DNA of 64,000 nucleotides, taken from Candidatus Raymondbacteria bacterium RIFOXYA2_FULL_49_16. Its GTDB lineage: Bacteria; Fibrobacterota; OXYB2-FULL-49-7; XYB2-FULL-49-35. The translations under genes and the position numbers were made by a program. Positions within the stretch are counted from its first letter, which is position 1. Each line of letters opens with the position of its first letter. Positions 29,367 through 40,615 of the stretch are shown in pieces. The DNA lies in NCBI GenBank assembly GCA_001789205.1, contig MFYT01000018.1:40351-104350 (forward strand), written 5' to 3'. Under the pieces are notes generated by a model. The model made no database searches. It had not been told where the DNA came from and saw only the letters and a program-made list of their open reading frames with translations.

Positions 29367-30577
29367 CGTTGGTTCTCCAGAATGGTAAGGTACTGTTCAG
29401 CCAAGGCGTTCCGATTGAAGAATTCCTGAACAAAAAGTCGTCCCTTTTTTCCCAGCATCTCCAATTGAGAAGGATTGTCAGCGAATTGTTTAACGATTTG
29501 AATCAGCATGTCCTCATTTTCAGGTTCAATGATAAATCCCGCTCCAGAGCGGAGTAAAATATCACTGGCTTCTCCCTGAACCCCCATAATGATAGGTTTT
29601 TCCATGGCCATTGCCTCAAACATCTTTGAAGGAATTACGGTTGTAAAAAGATCGGTTTTGCGAAGATGGATAAAACAAATGTCCAGGGCGGACCAAACAC
29701 GAGGCATCTCTTCTTTTGGCAATCTTCCGGTAAATATCAGATTAGACAAATCCGCCTCGTTGCTTCTTTGTTCGAGATTCTCACGCCTGGCTCCATCACC
29801 GACAACCATCCATGTCCAATCTCTGTCCCGGGTTTTCTGGGCTGCCCGGATCATGACCTCCAAGCCGTGCGCCATGCCCACGGTACCGATATACCCGATA
29901 ATCATGTTTCCTGAAAGGTGATACTTGTCTTTGAATGCTGCATTGGCAGTCATGGGAACATATCTTTCTACATCCGCCCCATTATAGACGACCGATGTTT
30001 TTCCTCTGGCAACACCTTTGGCAACGATATTCTCCCGATAACCTTCACCAACAGCCACAACATGGTCTGCACTATTGTACATCACCTTTTCCAGCGCTTC
30101 CAAGAAACGAATGACCTTGCCCTTTTTCATTGCACCCACAGTGGTGATTGATTCCGGCCAAATGTCCCGTATTTCCAAAACAAAACAAAACCTCCGGATC
30201 TTTTTAATTACGGCTCCGGCAAATCCACAAAAGAACTGGGGAGAGGTGGCGATCATGATGTCCGGCTTACAAATGAACATGCCAACCGCTATTGCCGCAA
30301 CCATATAACTCAGGTAATTGAGAATTCGCCGGAAAGCCCCTTTATTGGGAGCAATAAAAGTCCACAAACGTATGACCTCAATGCCATCCACCATTTCTTT
30401 TTGAAAGAGTCGATTCCTGTATCCTTTGTACACTATACCATCGGGGCAATTCGGGACACAGGTTACGACCCGGACGCGATGACCCGCAACCACCCACCGT
30501 TTCGCGTTTTCGTACGTCCGGGAAGCAGGGGCATTCACTTCAGGCGGAAAATAATGTGTTAAAAATATAATCGTCAT
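29351..30577 (-). CDS. Family 4 glycosyltransferase (WbuB-like)
   Basis: 408 aa; FLTHYFPPEVNAPASRTYENAKRWV; GTVGMAHGLEVMIRAA; GARRENLEQRSNE...FTGRLPKEEMP. Confidence 0.9.
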   Translation of the reverse strand: MTIIFLTHYFPPEVNAPASRTYENAKRWVVAGHRVRVVTCVPNCPDGIVYKGYRNRLFQKEMVDGIEVIRLWTFIAPNKGAFRRILNYLSYMVAAIAVGMFICKPDIMIATSPQFFCGFAGAVIKKIRRFCFVLEIRDIWPESITTVGAMKKGKVIRFLEALEKVMYNSADHVVAVGEGYRENIVAKGVARGKTSVVYNGADVERYVPMTANAAFKDKYHLSGNMIIGYIGTVGMAHGLEVMIRAAQKTRDRDWTWMVVGDGARRENLEQRSNEADLSNLIFTGRLPKEEMPRVWSALDICFIHLRKTDLFTTVIPSKMFEAMAMEKPIIMGVQGEASDILLRSGAGFIIEPENEDMLIQIVKQFADNPSQLEMLGKKGRLFVQEFFNRNALAEQYLTILENQRCEKK

Positions 30578-32184
30578 AGAATATGTATTATATAGCTCAT
30601 TTCATTGTCTGAAGTCGTGATCTTAATAATTTTATTTTGAATTTTAATGCCAAACTCAGGACAAAACCATCCTTCCTCCAAAATAGGTTGGTGCGAACAA
30701 AGGATTTTAACAGCAACCCCCGCTCTCTCAATAATAGCCGTCAAACCGTCCAGAACAATATTCGAATCCGGTGCACAATGGATAAAAGAATCCGACTGAT
30801 GTCTTCTTGATGATATAACGCGATCCACTACGGTTATCTGTTTTTCCCGCAATTCTATCCGTCTTTCATGCAGAGGAGCGCCTGAAAAATGGGAAAAGCC
30901 ATCATGCCTGCCTTCTAATACAGCGCCATGGGCAACTGGCATAGCAGAAACAGAAATGGGACGTCCACGACGTCCAACTCGATGCGAACGCCACATCTCA
31001 GCCTGTTCTCCATTATCCACCGTTAAAGCATTATGCGCCGCTGTTGACCTGCAATACGCCCTCATTTGGCCGGGGATGTATTCGTAATTACCGCTATCAA
31101 CAACAACAGGTTCTCCGTTTACCCATAAACAATAACTAAATATATCGCAATGCGCATGGGCAAGATTGTCGTCCGGGCCAAGAGGACCGCCGTCCCAGAT
31201 CATAAGATAGTTCTGATTCTGATATCGATAGTAACCCGAGGATCCAAGCATATGGAGTCCATCAGATACCAGGAAAGTATCAGAGCAACCCAATACTGCC
31301 TGTCCAAAAGTTAAAAGGGATGATATTTTTGGCGTGGCATCATAACAGGAGTCGTTAAATAACGCAATCTGTCCCTGTACCGACATTATTGACAGCCAAC
31401 GCATGGCTTTCATTACTATACTTTTTAGGAGCATATACATATCGCCTTGATCCTTACGTGGCCAAACATTTAACAACCCAATCATTCGCTGTAAGAGTAT
31501 GGAATGATACATTGGCGACCGCTCATAATGGCCCCCATCCGCAAGAAATTGTCCCTGCAGTTCGGACATCAACCAGGCATCGATTCGTCGGGCAATTCCG
31601 GAGGGTTTAAGATGAAACGAAACCATCTTAAGTGCGATAAGGTTTTCGAGAAGATGGTTGGCACCATGCTGAAACTCAAGATTATTATATAAAAATGCCG
31701 CTTGCAGACCCATGGAACTTAGAATTTCATCAGAGGGGGATCTCTCCGTATTCTGAAAATACATAATCCAGTTATTAAGTCGAAGTGAAACAGGATACGG
31801 TTCCCATCCATTTCCTGAGAAAGGAGGGTTTTCTCTGATCCATTGTTCAATCCATGCGGTCTGCGCATCCCTAAGCTCATGTATCCAATCAAAATAATGA
31901 AGATTGTATAACCATAACTTATTAAAAACAGGGCTATTCCAATCTCCGCCGGTAAAAGAAGAAGATCGATTAATGAAACGGAACTGACCGTCAGAATAAC
32001 GCGGATGATCCAAGCCATCCAGACCAATGGATGCCTTAACTGAACAGGGGTACCAGTCTAATGATAAAGGGGAGAATCGGGTGCGAGCCCCAACCATCCT
32101 TAAAAGACGATAAGCGATTTGCCGAATTGTTAGAAAACGGACCGCAAAAAACGTTTGAACAAGAGTCATAATAACGGAAGGCAC
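30574..32184 (-). CDS. Heparinase II/III family protein
   Basis: 536 aa; W..NLHYFDWIHELRDAQ...; GANHLLENLIAL; YERSPMYHSILLQ; AHAHCDIFSYCLWVNGEPVVVDSGNYEY. Confidence 0.9.
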   Translation of the reverse strand: MPSVIMTLVQTFFAVRFLTIRQIAYRLLRMVGARTRFSPLSLDWYPCSVKASIGLDGLDHPRYSDGQFRFINRSSSFTGGDWNSPVFNKLWLYNLHYFDWIHELRDAQTAWIEQWIRENPPFSGNGWEPYPVSLRLNNWIMYFQNTERSPSDEILSSMGLQAAFLYNNLEFQHGANHLLENLIALKMVSFHLKPSGIARRIDAWLMSELQGQFLADGGHYERSPMYHSILLQRMIGLLNVWPRKDQGDMYMLLKSIVMKAMRWLSIMSVQGQIALFNDSCYDATPKISSLLTFGQAVLGCSDTFLVSDGLHMLGSSGYYRYQNQNYLMIWDGGPLGPDDNLAHAHCDIFSYCLWVNGEPVVVDSGNYEYIPGQMRAYCRSTAAHNALTVDNGEQAEMWRSHRVGRRGRPISVSAMPVAHGAVLEGRHDGFSHFSGAPLHERRIELREKQITVVDRVISSRRHQSDSFIHCAPDSNIVLDGLTAIIERAGVAVKILCSHQPILEEGWFCPEFGIKIQNKIIKITTSDNEMSYIIHIL

Positions 32185-32192
32185 TCCTCTTT

Positions 32193-33905
32193 TTATTTCA
32201 CACTTGAAAGGATTTGAATTTGTTCAACCACAGCCGCTCTCAATGCATCAAGATCTTCCGTGGGGTCCAACGCGTTCACCCAGGATTCATAACGAGACAT
32301 ATCATGACCCTTCGCCTTTAACACTTCAATTCGATCTAGGAGAGTCGACAGATAGCGGACATCATCCACTGCCTCGCGAAACCCCTCCCACTGTATGGTG
32401 GGAATAAGCCCATTGCTGGTGGGATACACAAAGGTTTCATCACGGTATGGTTTCTTCTTGCCTGTTCTCGATGAAACAGCTTCGTCAAAGTCATTCCAAA
32501 TAGCTTTGTAATTTTTTTGGTACGCGTAATCCATTGCGCCATCATACCCAGACTTAAAAAGCGCAAATCCATAGTTACGACGATATGTTTCCGGGTTCTC
32601 AACACCAACTTGAGGGTTGGCATAAGAAAATATCTTTGCGCCCGCAGCATGGAAGCGCCTCGCATATTTGGGATGTAGGGCATATGCTACAATGCCAACA
32701 TCCAACAATCCACTCATAGAATCTATCAATTCAACGGCTCCAGCTGCAAATATTTTTGCTCCGGCTAGGTGCACAGCTTTCCAAGCTTTCCGTTGTTTCG
32801 CGAGTATTTTACCGCGTGCTTCATCAACCCCATATATAAAAAGATTTCTATAGCCCATAGAGTTTACTATATTTTTTAAATTTTGAATTCCCATCCGCTT
32901 GGCCTCTAATACAGCACTATCAAGCGAAGCCCCTGTTGTAATACCAAGATAATAAAGTTTATCCTGAGAAAAGCCCAACTCATTTCTGATTTTTAGGTGT
33001 TCTTCGAGTCGCATCAACGATTGATAGCAAGTTGGATTTGTGACCCCGTGTTTTTGCATATCTAATAGTTCTTGACGAAGCTGTTTAGCGCTTTTCTCAG
33101 AACAGGTTAATGGCGTCGGAGCATCTACAAGAACTCCATGATAATATAGAGAATAAGTTAATCGTGCAGGCGTCAAATCAAATGGTAGAACCTCAATTTT
33201 CATAGGCAGAGAAAGTAATGTATCATGAGAGTTATTCACTAGATGAAAAATACCATAATAATCACCAGACTTAGTAAATACTGGAACATGAAGGGTAATC
33301 CAAAGCTGCTTAAATCCATTTGGCCCCAGAGAAAAGGGCATAATGGTATCAGAATCATAAATTGTATCCTTTAATGGAAAAACAACCGAAGGGGTACTAA
33401 TGTCTTGATAGCGTATGCCTTTTTCCGAATGCATCCGCAGCCAATTCATTTTACGAACCGTGTCAACGATCACTAAACTATCATCTTTTAGAAGCAACTC
33501 ATGGGTAAATGTTTTCACCGTCTTCAAAGGTGAGATACTACCCGCCTGATACCATGCCTTGACTATTCGCACGTCTAGTGATCCTGCAGGAATGATTGAA
33601 GATTCGCTTATAAGAGCACTCCAGCGACAGCATACATCAGAATATCTCATGTTAGAATGAACAACGATACTGGCCGGTTCATATTCGCCACGACAAGCTT
33701 TAATAGATAGCTTTTTACATTCTTGTGCCCAAGAAAGCACCAAACCTATATCAGTACTTATTAATTTAGTTGAAGGGACATCATACGCGTGGAGATGACT
33801 TAATTCGACAATCTCTCTGGTATTCGCGTGGACTATTCCTGGCAGTATAAGGAGCAGAAAAATCAATAGAAACCGAAATATGCCGTTTTCAAGGATAATA
33901 ATCAT
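32193..33905 (-). CDS. Secreted DUF4091/glycoside-hydrolase-like protein
   Basis: 570 aa; signal peptide; substrate-enzyme-like C-terminus YGVDEARGKILAKQRKAWKAVHLAGAKIFAAG...IQWEGFREAVDDVRYLSTLLDRI. Confidence 0.62.
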   Translation of the reverse strand: MIIILENGIFRFLLIFLLLILPGIVHANTREIVELSHLHAYDVPSTKLISTDIGLVLSWAQECKKLSIKACRGEYEPASIVVHSNMRYSDVCCRWSALISESSIIPAGSLDVRIVKAWYQAGSISPLKTVKTFTHELLLKDDSLVIVDTVRKMNWLRMHSEKGIRYQDISTPSVVFPLKDTIYDSDTIMPFSLGPNGFKQLWITLHVPVFTKSGDYYGIFHLVNNSHDTLLSLPMKIEVLPFDLTPARLTYSLYYHGVLVDAPTPLTCSEKSAKQLRQELLDMQKHGVTNPTCYQSLMRLEEHLKIRNELGFSQDKLYYLGITTGASLDSAVLEAKRMGIQNLKNIVNSMGYRNLFIYGVDEARGKILAKQRKAWKAVHLAGAKIFAAGAVELIDSMSGLLDVGIVAYALHPKYARRFHAAGAKIFSYANPQVGVENPETYRRNYGFALFKSGYDGAMDYAYQKNYKAIWNDFDEAVSSRTGKKKPYRDETFVYPTSNGLIPTIQWEGFREAVDDVRYLSTLLDRIEVLKAKGHDMSRYESWVNALDPTEDLDALRAAVVEQIQILSSVK

Positions 33906-33975
33906 TCAAAACAGCTATTTCCTTTCTAGGCTTACGGTTTCGTGCACAAATAATAAAAGTATGCTAGTAAAACAA

Positions 33976-36138
33976 CTACGGCTGAATTGAAACTGAGCGT
34001 CTTTCCTTTAGGGACTGCAATACCGCAAAAGTTATTCTTGTGGTTTCACACAGGGATTTCAAAGGAATTGGAGCAGGGCTGCCGTTCTTGATCGCGGATA
34101 GAAAAGCGGCAATTTCTTCAGAAAACCCTTTGTCTTGCTTCCCCTTTATCTTTACCCTGCCTCGTTTACCATAAATCAGCGTCTCTTGGAAATTATCCAT
34201 AACCGCCATGGAGCTGTCAGCGTATACCTCGCACCGTTCTTTTGAAAAATCAGGAGACCCTATCGCAACATATTGGATAGTTGCCATAGAACCATCCGCG
34301 TAGCGAACACAGAAACACACATTATCATCATTTCGTATTTGAGTGTTTTGAGACTGAATGGAGCTAGCCAAGACTTCGGTGGGCTGATCCGCAATTAAAA
34401 AACTGGCAAAATCAATAAAATGGCACGCTTCACCAACAATACGTCCACCACCGATTCTGCTGTCGTGTATCCAGCTGTCAGGAGGAATATATCCGGCATT
34501 CACTCTGTAATTCACAATCATCGGCGTTTTTCTGTCAATAAAATATTCCTTTATTTTATTTGCATGTGAGGTGAAACGCCGATTAAAACCAACCATGAGA
34601 ACACGGTCTGACGTCAGCGTTAGCGCTTCCAAGGCAGCGAGGTCTTTGAGGGTCAGAGCCAAAGGTTTCTCCACAAAAATATGTTTTCCCGCTTTTAGGC
34701 CCTTTTCAATCAGGCTACAATGAGAATCGTGCCGCGTTGTAACAAATATCGCATTAATCGTTGGATCCGCCATTGTTGCATCGATATCCGTGGAGGCAAT
34801 CTCAAACCTTTCCTTTCGGGCAGTTTCCGCCGCAGCAGAACCGTCAAGATCACACACTGCGCGTCGAATAACATCCGTTCGTTTGCGAAGATGGGGAAGA
34901 AGAACACTTTTTGCAAAATTACCGGCACCGATAAACGCGATGCCCGGCTTTCCTGCTGAAGGATTGGCGGCCCGCACATCCCCCGTGCGAATAGTCTGTT
35001 CGGGCGCCATTGTAGAACTTTCTTGTGGATAGTGTAGTACAATTCCCAAATACGGCTCCTCGATTTCACCCTGCAGCAACTGGTATGCTGATAAGGACTT
35101 CTGAAAATCAAACCGATGGGTTATCAGTTGTTGAGGAGTCACCTTTCCTTGTGCGATAAGATCCAAGACAGCGGCGATATTTCTTTGTTCCGTCCAACGG
35201 ACGTATCCAAAGGGGTAGTCGTTGCCCGCTTCTTCATACGAAGGATCGTATCGGCCGGGCCCATACGACAGACTCAGCTTAAAATCAAGTTCTTTCTTAT
35301 AATACATGTCTCTTGGAATGTCCATCCCTACCATACCCGTAACGATTACCTTGCCTTTGATTCGAGCAATTTCACCAGCAACCGTGACAGGTTCATTAGA
35401 TTTGGTGGCTGCGGTTATTAATACTGCGTCTACCCCGCGTCCTTTCGAAAACTGCCCACAAGCCAATAATAGATCCGTATTTACAGCAAAATCAAATCCC
35501 AGTTCAAGAGCCTGCCTGCATCTTTCTGGGTTTGGATCAAAGCCTATAATCCGTACACCGCTGGCTTTAAGTATTTGTCCGGCTAAAAGCCCCAGCAAGC
35601 CTAGTCCCATAACACAGGCATTCTCTCCAATCCTCAAATCACATTGCCGTACACCCTGCAGCGCGATAGAGGCTACTGTTGCGCATGAGGCGTCCTCAAA
35701 CGAGACTTTTTCAGGTATTTTCACGGCCAAATTCATGGGTATATAGTTATACTCGGCATGATTTGCGTAACCAGCGCCACCACAGGCGACCCTATCGCCA
35801 TGTACAAAACCCAAAACACCTGGACCGACATCAATAACTGTGCCGGAACAAGAGTATCCTAGCGGAATTGGTTGATCCAGCTTAGACTGGACCTTCTCAA
35901 GGGTGGATAATATGCCTTCAGTTTTCATCTTTCGGACAACTTTTTTAACCTGATCCGGCATGGCCAATGCTTTGCCAATTATATTTTTTTGGGCAAACTC
36001 AATCAGCATTTTTTCAGTACCGGCAGAAACAAAAGAAGCATGGGTTTGTATGACAATTCCGGCATATTTAACCGCTGGCGCCGGTACCTCTGCAAGCCAA
36101 AGCTCACCATTTTTGTATGATTGAAGTATTTGTTTCAT
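33976..36138 (-). CDS. Bi-domain oxidoreductase: zinc alcohol dehydrogenase-like plus Gfo/Idh/MocA
   Basis: 720 aa; MDR domain (GYSCSGTVIDVGPGVLGFVHGDRVACGG...VMGLGLLGLLAGQILKASG) fused to IAFIGAGNFAKSVLLPHLRK...HIFVEKPLALT. Confidence 0.93.
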   Translation of the reverse strand: MKQILQSYKNGELWLAEVPAPAVKYAGIVIQTHASFVSAGTEKMLIEFAQKNIIGKALAMPDQVKKVVRKMKTEGILSTLEKVQSKLDQPIPLGYSCSGTVIDVGPGVLGFVHGDRVACGGAGYANHAEYNYIPMNLAVKIPEKVSFEDASCATVASIALQGVRQCDLRIGENACVMGLGLLGLLAGQILKASGVRIIGFDPNPERCRQALELGFDFAVNTDLLLACGQFSKGRGVDAVLITAATKSNEPVTVAGEIARIKGKVIVTGMVGMDIPRDMYYKKELDFKLSLSYGPGRYDPSYEEAGNDYPFGYVRWTEQRNIAAVLDLIAQGKVTPQQLITHRFDFQKSLSAYQLLQGEIEEPYLGIVLHYPQESSTMAPEQTIRTGDVRAANPSAGKPGIAFIGAGNFAKSVLLPHLRKRTDVIRRAVCDLDGSAAAETARKERFEIASTDIDATMADPTINAIFVTTRHDSHCSLIEKGLKAGKHIFVEKPLALTLKDLAALEALTLTSDRVLMVGFNRRFTSHANKIKEYFIDRKTPMIVNYRVNAGYIPPDSWIHDSRIGGGRIVGEACHFIDFASFLIADQPTEVLASSIQSQNTQIRNDDNVCFCVRYADGSMATIQYVAIGSPDFSKERCEVYADSSMAVMDNFQETLIYGKRGRVKIKGKQDKGFSEEIAAFLSAIKNGSPAPIPLKSLCETTRITFAVLQSLKERRSVSIQP

Positions 36139-36237
36139 TGGTTACCCTTATAATGAAGTCTTTTTTCAATCTATTACCTCTCAAGTGAAACGTGCCCAAA
36201 AATAAAACTCTATCAACCTACACTAATTTTAATCATC

Positions 36238-36792
36238 TTATCCTGAAGCGTGCGATATGTTTTGGACAGATTCAGTTCGTTTCCTTATTATTTTTGCAGG
36301 ATTTCCTCCAACTATTGTAAAAGGTTCCACAGATTTTGTTACTACGCTTCCTGCGGCTACAACAGCTCCTTCACCAATGATAATGCCGGGAAGAATAATT
36401 ACATTTGCACCAATCCACACATCATTTCCGATTTCAACAGGACTATTTGAATGTCCAGAATAATATATTTTATCTGAACTACAAGGGATGGTATGATTAG
36501 AAGATAATATTTTTGTTCCATATCCTATAAGGGTTCTATCTCCTATTGTTACGCCTCCTGATGTTGTAATAAGAACTCCAAAAGCTAAATCAACATCATC
36601 TCCAATTACCAATTTTCTCCCCGGAGCAATCCACAGCCCAGGATAAAAAATTACTCCTTTCCCAATTTTAGCACCCATTATGCGCAAAAACTGTGCCTTT
36701 ACCATATTTAGAATCATAAACCTAGGAAAATTCATCAATAATCTCATGCCAGTTTCAAAAACGATTACTGCGACCGAGTGGAATCTTTTCAT
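36238..36792 (-). CDS. Hexapeptide-repeat acyltransferase
   Basis: 184 aa; [60 protein letters not shown]...[48 protein letters not shown]. Confidence 0.93.
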   Translation of the reverse strand: MKRFHSVAVIVFETGMRLLMNFPRFMILNMVKAQFLRIMGAKIGKGVIFYPGLWIAPGRKLVIGDDVDLAFGVLITTSGGVTIGDRTLIGYGTKILSSNHTIPCSSDKIYYSGHSNSPVEIGNDVWIGANVIILPGIIIGEGAVVAAGSVVTKSVEPFTIVGGNPAKIIRKRTESVQNISHASG

Positions 36793-36802
36793 TATACTCC
36801 AC

Positions 36803-37993
36803 CTAGTTTTTTAATATTTTTGGCCAATTGATCTTTCTCCTCTCAATGTTTGGACAGAACCCAACGTTTGCAGCCAGTGTAATATAATTATAATATTTTA
36901 TGTTTTTTTCTTCTGGTGTCGGATATTGCGATAGACATACCTCTCCTTTTTTCACTAGTTTTTCAGCAATTTCATCCTGTCTTATTAAATCCTGCAATTT
37001 CCCGCAACACTCCAATATATTTTCTGGATCAACGTAAAGTGCGCTATCGCCGCAGGCGTCTCTAGACCAATCCGCGTCTGTTACAATAAGAGGCTTTTTC
37101 ATTTTCCAAGCTTCAACAAAATTATTACTGAAGCTTTCAAGCACACTAAAATTACACATTGCATCAACACATTGAATAAGAGATGCAACATCCTCAGCTA
37201 AAACGGGCCCTATATTGACTATCCGGCCGTTAACCTTTAGCCGATCTGCATTCTTGAGTACTTTATTTCCGTATTCATTTCCTTCAGGAAAAGTAGTTAC
37301 AAATACAAAATTGCTCTCAATTTTAGACAAGCTCTTTGCTAGTGCTGGTAATAGGTGAAGTCTTTTATTCGGGTGTGCCCCACAAAGAAAAAGGAATTTG
37401 AAAGACAATGGGAGTTGCTTTTTATACCTATCCACAATACCAGCACGTACGTTTTTAAAGCTAATTAATTTACTAGGCGACATTCTTACAATACCGACCC
37501 GTTGTTCAGGAAAACCAATTCGAACAGCCCGATCCTTGAGAACCTGAGTTTCTAAAATCCAATAATCGCCTTGCGTCACCAACCATCTACGCGCCATATC
37601 AACAAGTTCTTTTCTCCATCTTTTTACAATGGACAGACGAGCCCAAAAATGAATTTCAGGATATAGTAGATTTGAATAGGCAAAGCCAAGAATATTAATT
37701 AAATAATTTTTAGATGAAAGCATTGGGGGGCCAAATAAAGTAAAACAAACTTGACCGTACTCATACCTTTTTCTACACTGGATTTCAAAGAACAATCTGG
37801 ATATCATGTTATTTCTAACAGCAACACAATCACAATCGGAAAGGATACAAAGATCATAAATTTCAGTTTCTTTTCTTACTATAATTATAAAATTGTCTTT
37901 TTTATCAGAAGATAAAAGCACTTTCAGAAAGCTTAAGCTGTTCTGCAGACCTCCACCTGTAAGAACAGGCAATAGGTTTAAAATTATTTTCAA
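36803..37993 (-). CDS. Glycosyltransferase (GT4-like)
   Basis: 396 aa; [73 protein letters not shown]. Confidence 0.82.
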   Translation of the reverse strand: MKIILNLLPVLTGGGLQNSLSFLKVLLSSDKKDNFIIIVRKETEIYDLCILSDCDCVAVRNNMISRLFFEIQCRKRYEYGQVCFTLFGPPMLSSKNYLINILGFAYSNLLYPEIHFWARLSIVKRWRKELVDMARRWLVTQGDYWILETQVLKDRAVRIGFPEQRVGIVRMSPSKLISFKNVRAGIVDRYKKQLPLSFKFLFLCGAHPNKRLHLLPALAKSLSKIESNFVFVTTFPEGNEYGNKVLKNADRLKVNGRIVNIGPVLAEDVASLIQCVDAMCNFSVLESFSNNFVEAWKMKKPLIVTDADWSRDACGDSALYVDPENILECCGKLQDLIRQDEIAEKLVKKGEVCLSQYPTPEEKNIKYYNYITLAANVGFCPNIERRKINWPKILKN

Positions 37994-39351
37994 TCAATTT
38001 CCTTTCCGCGAATAATATCTTTAATTTCGTTGCCAACAGTAGCAAGTCTTCCATTTATTATCATCGAGGTCTTACTGAGTCGTTCTTTTAAGGTTGTCTT
38101 TGCAGACCATACATTATCGAAAAAAGTCTCGAAAGAAGCTTGGTTCGCATCGTTTAGTAAATATATCAAATCGTGACACTCACACATTTCACCAATTATA
38201 CCCATAACTCTGTTGTCCTGTTCAACACCCATACTAATAAAAGGGGTATTAACTCCAAAGGCACCAATTATTGAATGAATCCTCTCTCCAATAAGAAGAT
38301 CTGCCCGCGAAACTAACCCTTTTAGGATTCTTCCTGAAAAATCGCCAACAAGATTTGTTGCCATATCGAATCGTTGCATCCGCCTGATTACATCATTTGC
38401 GATTTTTCTATCGTCTAAGCCGGGGGTTGGGCCGATTGCGTGTGGAATAAATAAAATGTGTGCATCATGTTTATTAACTATATAGTCAAAAATTGAGGCA
38501 AGAAAATCTCTATGAACATTCTTTTTTTTTCTTAAAGGAATATTTTTAAAACTATGCCGCTCAATTGGTGCAGGTTCAGCGCAAGTCACCATAATCACCG
38601 GTTTAGTAAAAAGCCTTATTAATCCTTCCCGTTCTATCATTTCGTCCACATCATTTTGAGAAGCCGGCCGCATCCCAAACGCAGGATCAGGTGCCAACTG
38701 AATATTTAAATGTTTGAATTTATTTTTAGCCCAATCAAAGGCAATTCTATCCCTACAATATATAAAATCAGCATTTTGAAGAGTCTTTTCGAAAACAGAT
38801 ATTATATACTTACTTTTTGTTTTAGTTTTCATTGAACTTCCGAATATTCCATAGCGCATTCCGAATTCATGCATAAGATTAATCACATGACAATCATACT
38901 CGTCAAATGCCCCATCGTGTCCTGCAATCAAATATCCACACTTAAGGACTTCCTCTAACGCTTTTCTCCTTACCTTATTTTTAAACCAGGTTGATTTTAA
39001 TATAAATCGATTATATCGATTAGGAAATGGCTCCCAAAGAACCCACATCGGTATTATTCTATTTAATACGTTTCTGATAAGTGAACATATCGAACTCCAT
39101 ACAGCAGCTGGCTGTACACTAATGGTAAATTCTTGCCGACGCCAAGAAGGATAAAACCATTTATTTGGATACCTCACGAAATGATCTTCGTTAATTATTT
39201 TATTCAATTTTGTATCTAAAATAACGAATGTGCTAGCACTATCAGGATAAATTACATCAGCCATGCCACAAATAATAGCCTCTTCTCCTTTGTTTTCTAA
39301 TGGAACATATTCTGGTACGAATATATTGTTCTTAGAGTCTGACATTGTCAT
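37990..39351 (-). CDS. Polysaccharide pyruvyl transferase family protein
   Basis: 453 aa; NKGEEAIICGMADVI; GMRYGIFGSSM; YCRDRIAFDWAK; ADLLIGERIHSIIGAFGVNTPFISMG. Confidence 0.85.
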   Translation of the reverse strand: MTMSDSKNNIFVPEYVPLENKGEEAIICGMADVIYPDSASTFVILDTKLNKIINEDHFVRYPNKWFYPSWRRQEFTISVQPAAVWSSICSLIRNVLNRIIPMWVLWEPFPNRYNRFILKSTWFKNKVRRKALEEVLKCGYLIAGHDGAFDEYDCHVINLMHEFGMRYGIFGSSMKTKTKSKYIISVFEKTLQNADFIYCRDRIAFDWAKNKFKHLNIQLAPDPAFGMRPASQNDVDEMIEREGLIRLFTKPVIMVTCAEPAPIERHSFKNIPLRKKKNVHRDFLASIFDYIVNKHDAHILFIPHAIGPTPGLDDRKIANDVIRRMQRFDMATNLVGDFSGRILKGLVSRADLLIGERIHSIIGAFGVNTPFISMGVEQDNRVMGIIGEMCECHDLIYLLNDANQASFETFFDNVWSAKTTLKERLSKTSMIINGRLATVGNEIKDIIRGKEID

Positions 39352-40606
39352 TTCTCCTTAAGTACTTTGCGAGCAATGGATACAACATAATCTTTTCGGA
39401 CCATTCAGATAATGTATATTTTATATAAACCCATAATTCAAGAAGGATATTTCCAGCAATTAAAGAATAGCCACCATCAAAATCAGGAACTCTACAGCCA
39501 ACTAGACGCATGAATCGACGTCGTGCCGCTTGGCGTATCTTCTTTGAAATTATATTTTGTTTCTGTGATGACAGTATCTCATCGTATGTGAGTGCAGCGG
39601 TTTCGATTGCACTTGTTTGTTTCATTCTATGAATTATCGCTATATTTTTTGGTGATCGAATAATTAAAATTGACCACGCCTTTCCCGTTTTTAGAAAGCG
39701 TGAAATCCATGCGTCACCACAACAAAAGTCTGCAAGTTCTGCAGTTGCATCAACACATAACCGGCACCGTACATGTTTTACATACCCTGTTAATCGTGCG
39801 TAATCAGGATATTTTAGAAGAACTTTTCTTCCTGACTTATCTATTATTTCCATGGAACCAGGTTGACCTCCACCTCGGTAGCGAAAACTGGCAACCCTAT
39901 CAAGAGCAATGCCTGCACGTTGAATAATCGCATTCGTTTCCCGGAAGTCTCTGAACCCACCACAAAAATTACCAATTGTATACCTTATTTTGTTTTTTAA
40001 AATGGAATCTTCTTTTTGGATTAATCTAATCCCAGCTATTTGACACGGAGTACCAATAAATGCAAGCGCTCCGGGAAAATTATATATGTCTTTCAATATC
40101 TCCAGCACTGGAACTGGGCAATATTTAGAGCCTTGTGCTAGCAATAATTCTCTCTTGCTTGTTGCGATATAACTCAAAGTTCTGGGACCTCCTCCAGTAT
40201 AATCAATTTTGGTAACTATAACACCACCAACAAGGCCTTCAGACAACAAGAATTGAGCTATTGAGGTCATAATTCCACCAGAACTTGCATTTTTCTGAAT
40301 AGTTAAATCCGTTGATCTTACCGCGGACGCTTCCTGCCAATGCCCTAATTCCATGGTATAATTATCTGCATCATAAAATAAACTGTCCCCCATTTCTTTA
40401 ATAGGATATCCTTTGCCGGGACAAAATGATATCAGTTTTTGGTGTTCTGCTTTTGAGATAGTGTCTGATATACGGGGATAATACATCCCTTGAGCCATGC
40501 GATATTCTAGCTTTATGTGATCAGAATCACTAATACCAGAACATATACCACATGATATGCACAAGTGTGATTTAGTGATATTGCTAATAGTTAATGGAAT
40601 GGTCAT
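39332..40606 (-). CDS. Coenzyme F420 hydrogenase/dehydrogenase beta-subunit (FrhB) family protein
   Basis: 424 aa; CISCGICSGI ferredoxin-like cysteines; ASSGGIMTSIAQFLL; FIGTPCQIAGIRLIQ; GNFCGGFRD; CRLCVDATAELADFCCGDAWI. Confidence 0.88.
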   Translation of the reverse strand: MTIPLTISNITKSHLCISCGICSGISDSDHIKLEYRMAQGMYYPRISDTISKAEHQKLISFCPGKGYPIKEMGDSLFYDADNYTMELGHWQEASAVRSTDLTIQKNASSGGIMTSIAQFLLSEGLVGGVIVTKIDYTGGGPRTLSYIATSKRELLLAQGSKYCPVPVLEILKDIYNFPGALAFIGTPCQIAGIRLIQKEDSILKNKIRYTIGNFCGGFRDFRETNAIIQRAGIALDRVASFRYRGGGQPGSMEIIDKSGRKVLLKYPDYARLTGYVKHVRCRLCVDATAELADFCCGDAWISRFLKTGKAWSILIIRSPKNIAIIHRMKQTSAIETAALTYDEILSSQKQNIISKKIRQAARRRFMRLVGCRVPDFDGGYSLIAGNILLELWVYIKYTLSEWSEKIMLYPLLAKYLRRNDNVRL

Positions 40607-40615
40607 GTTTTTAAA

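Noticed and set aside
31389-31692. Plus-strand ORFs within the heparinase gene
   Set aside because: Antisense to a well-supported heparinase II/III-family CDS.
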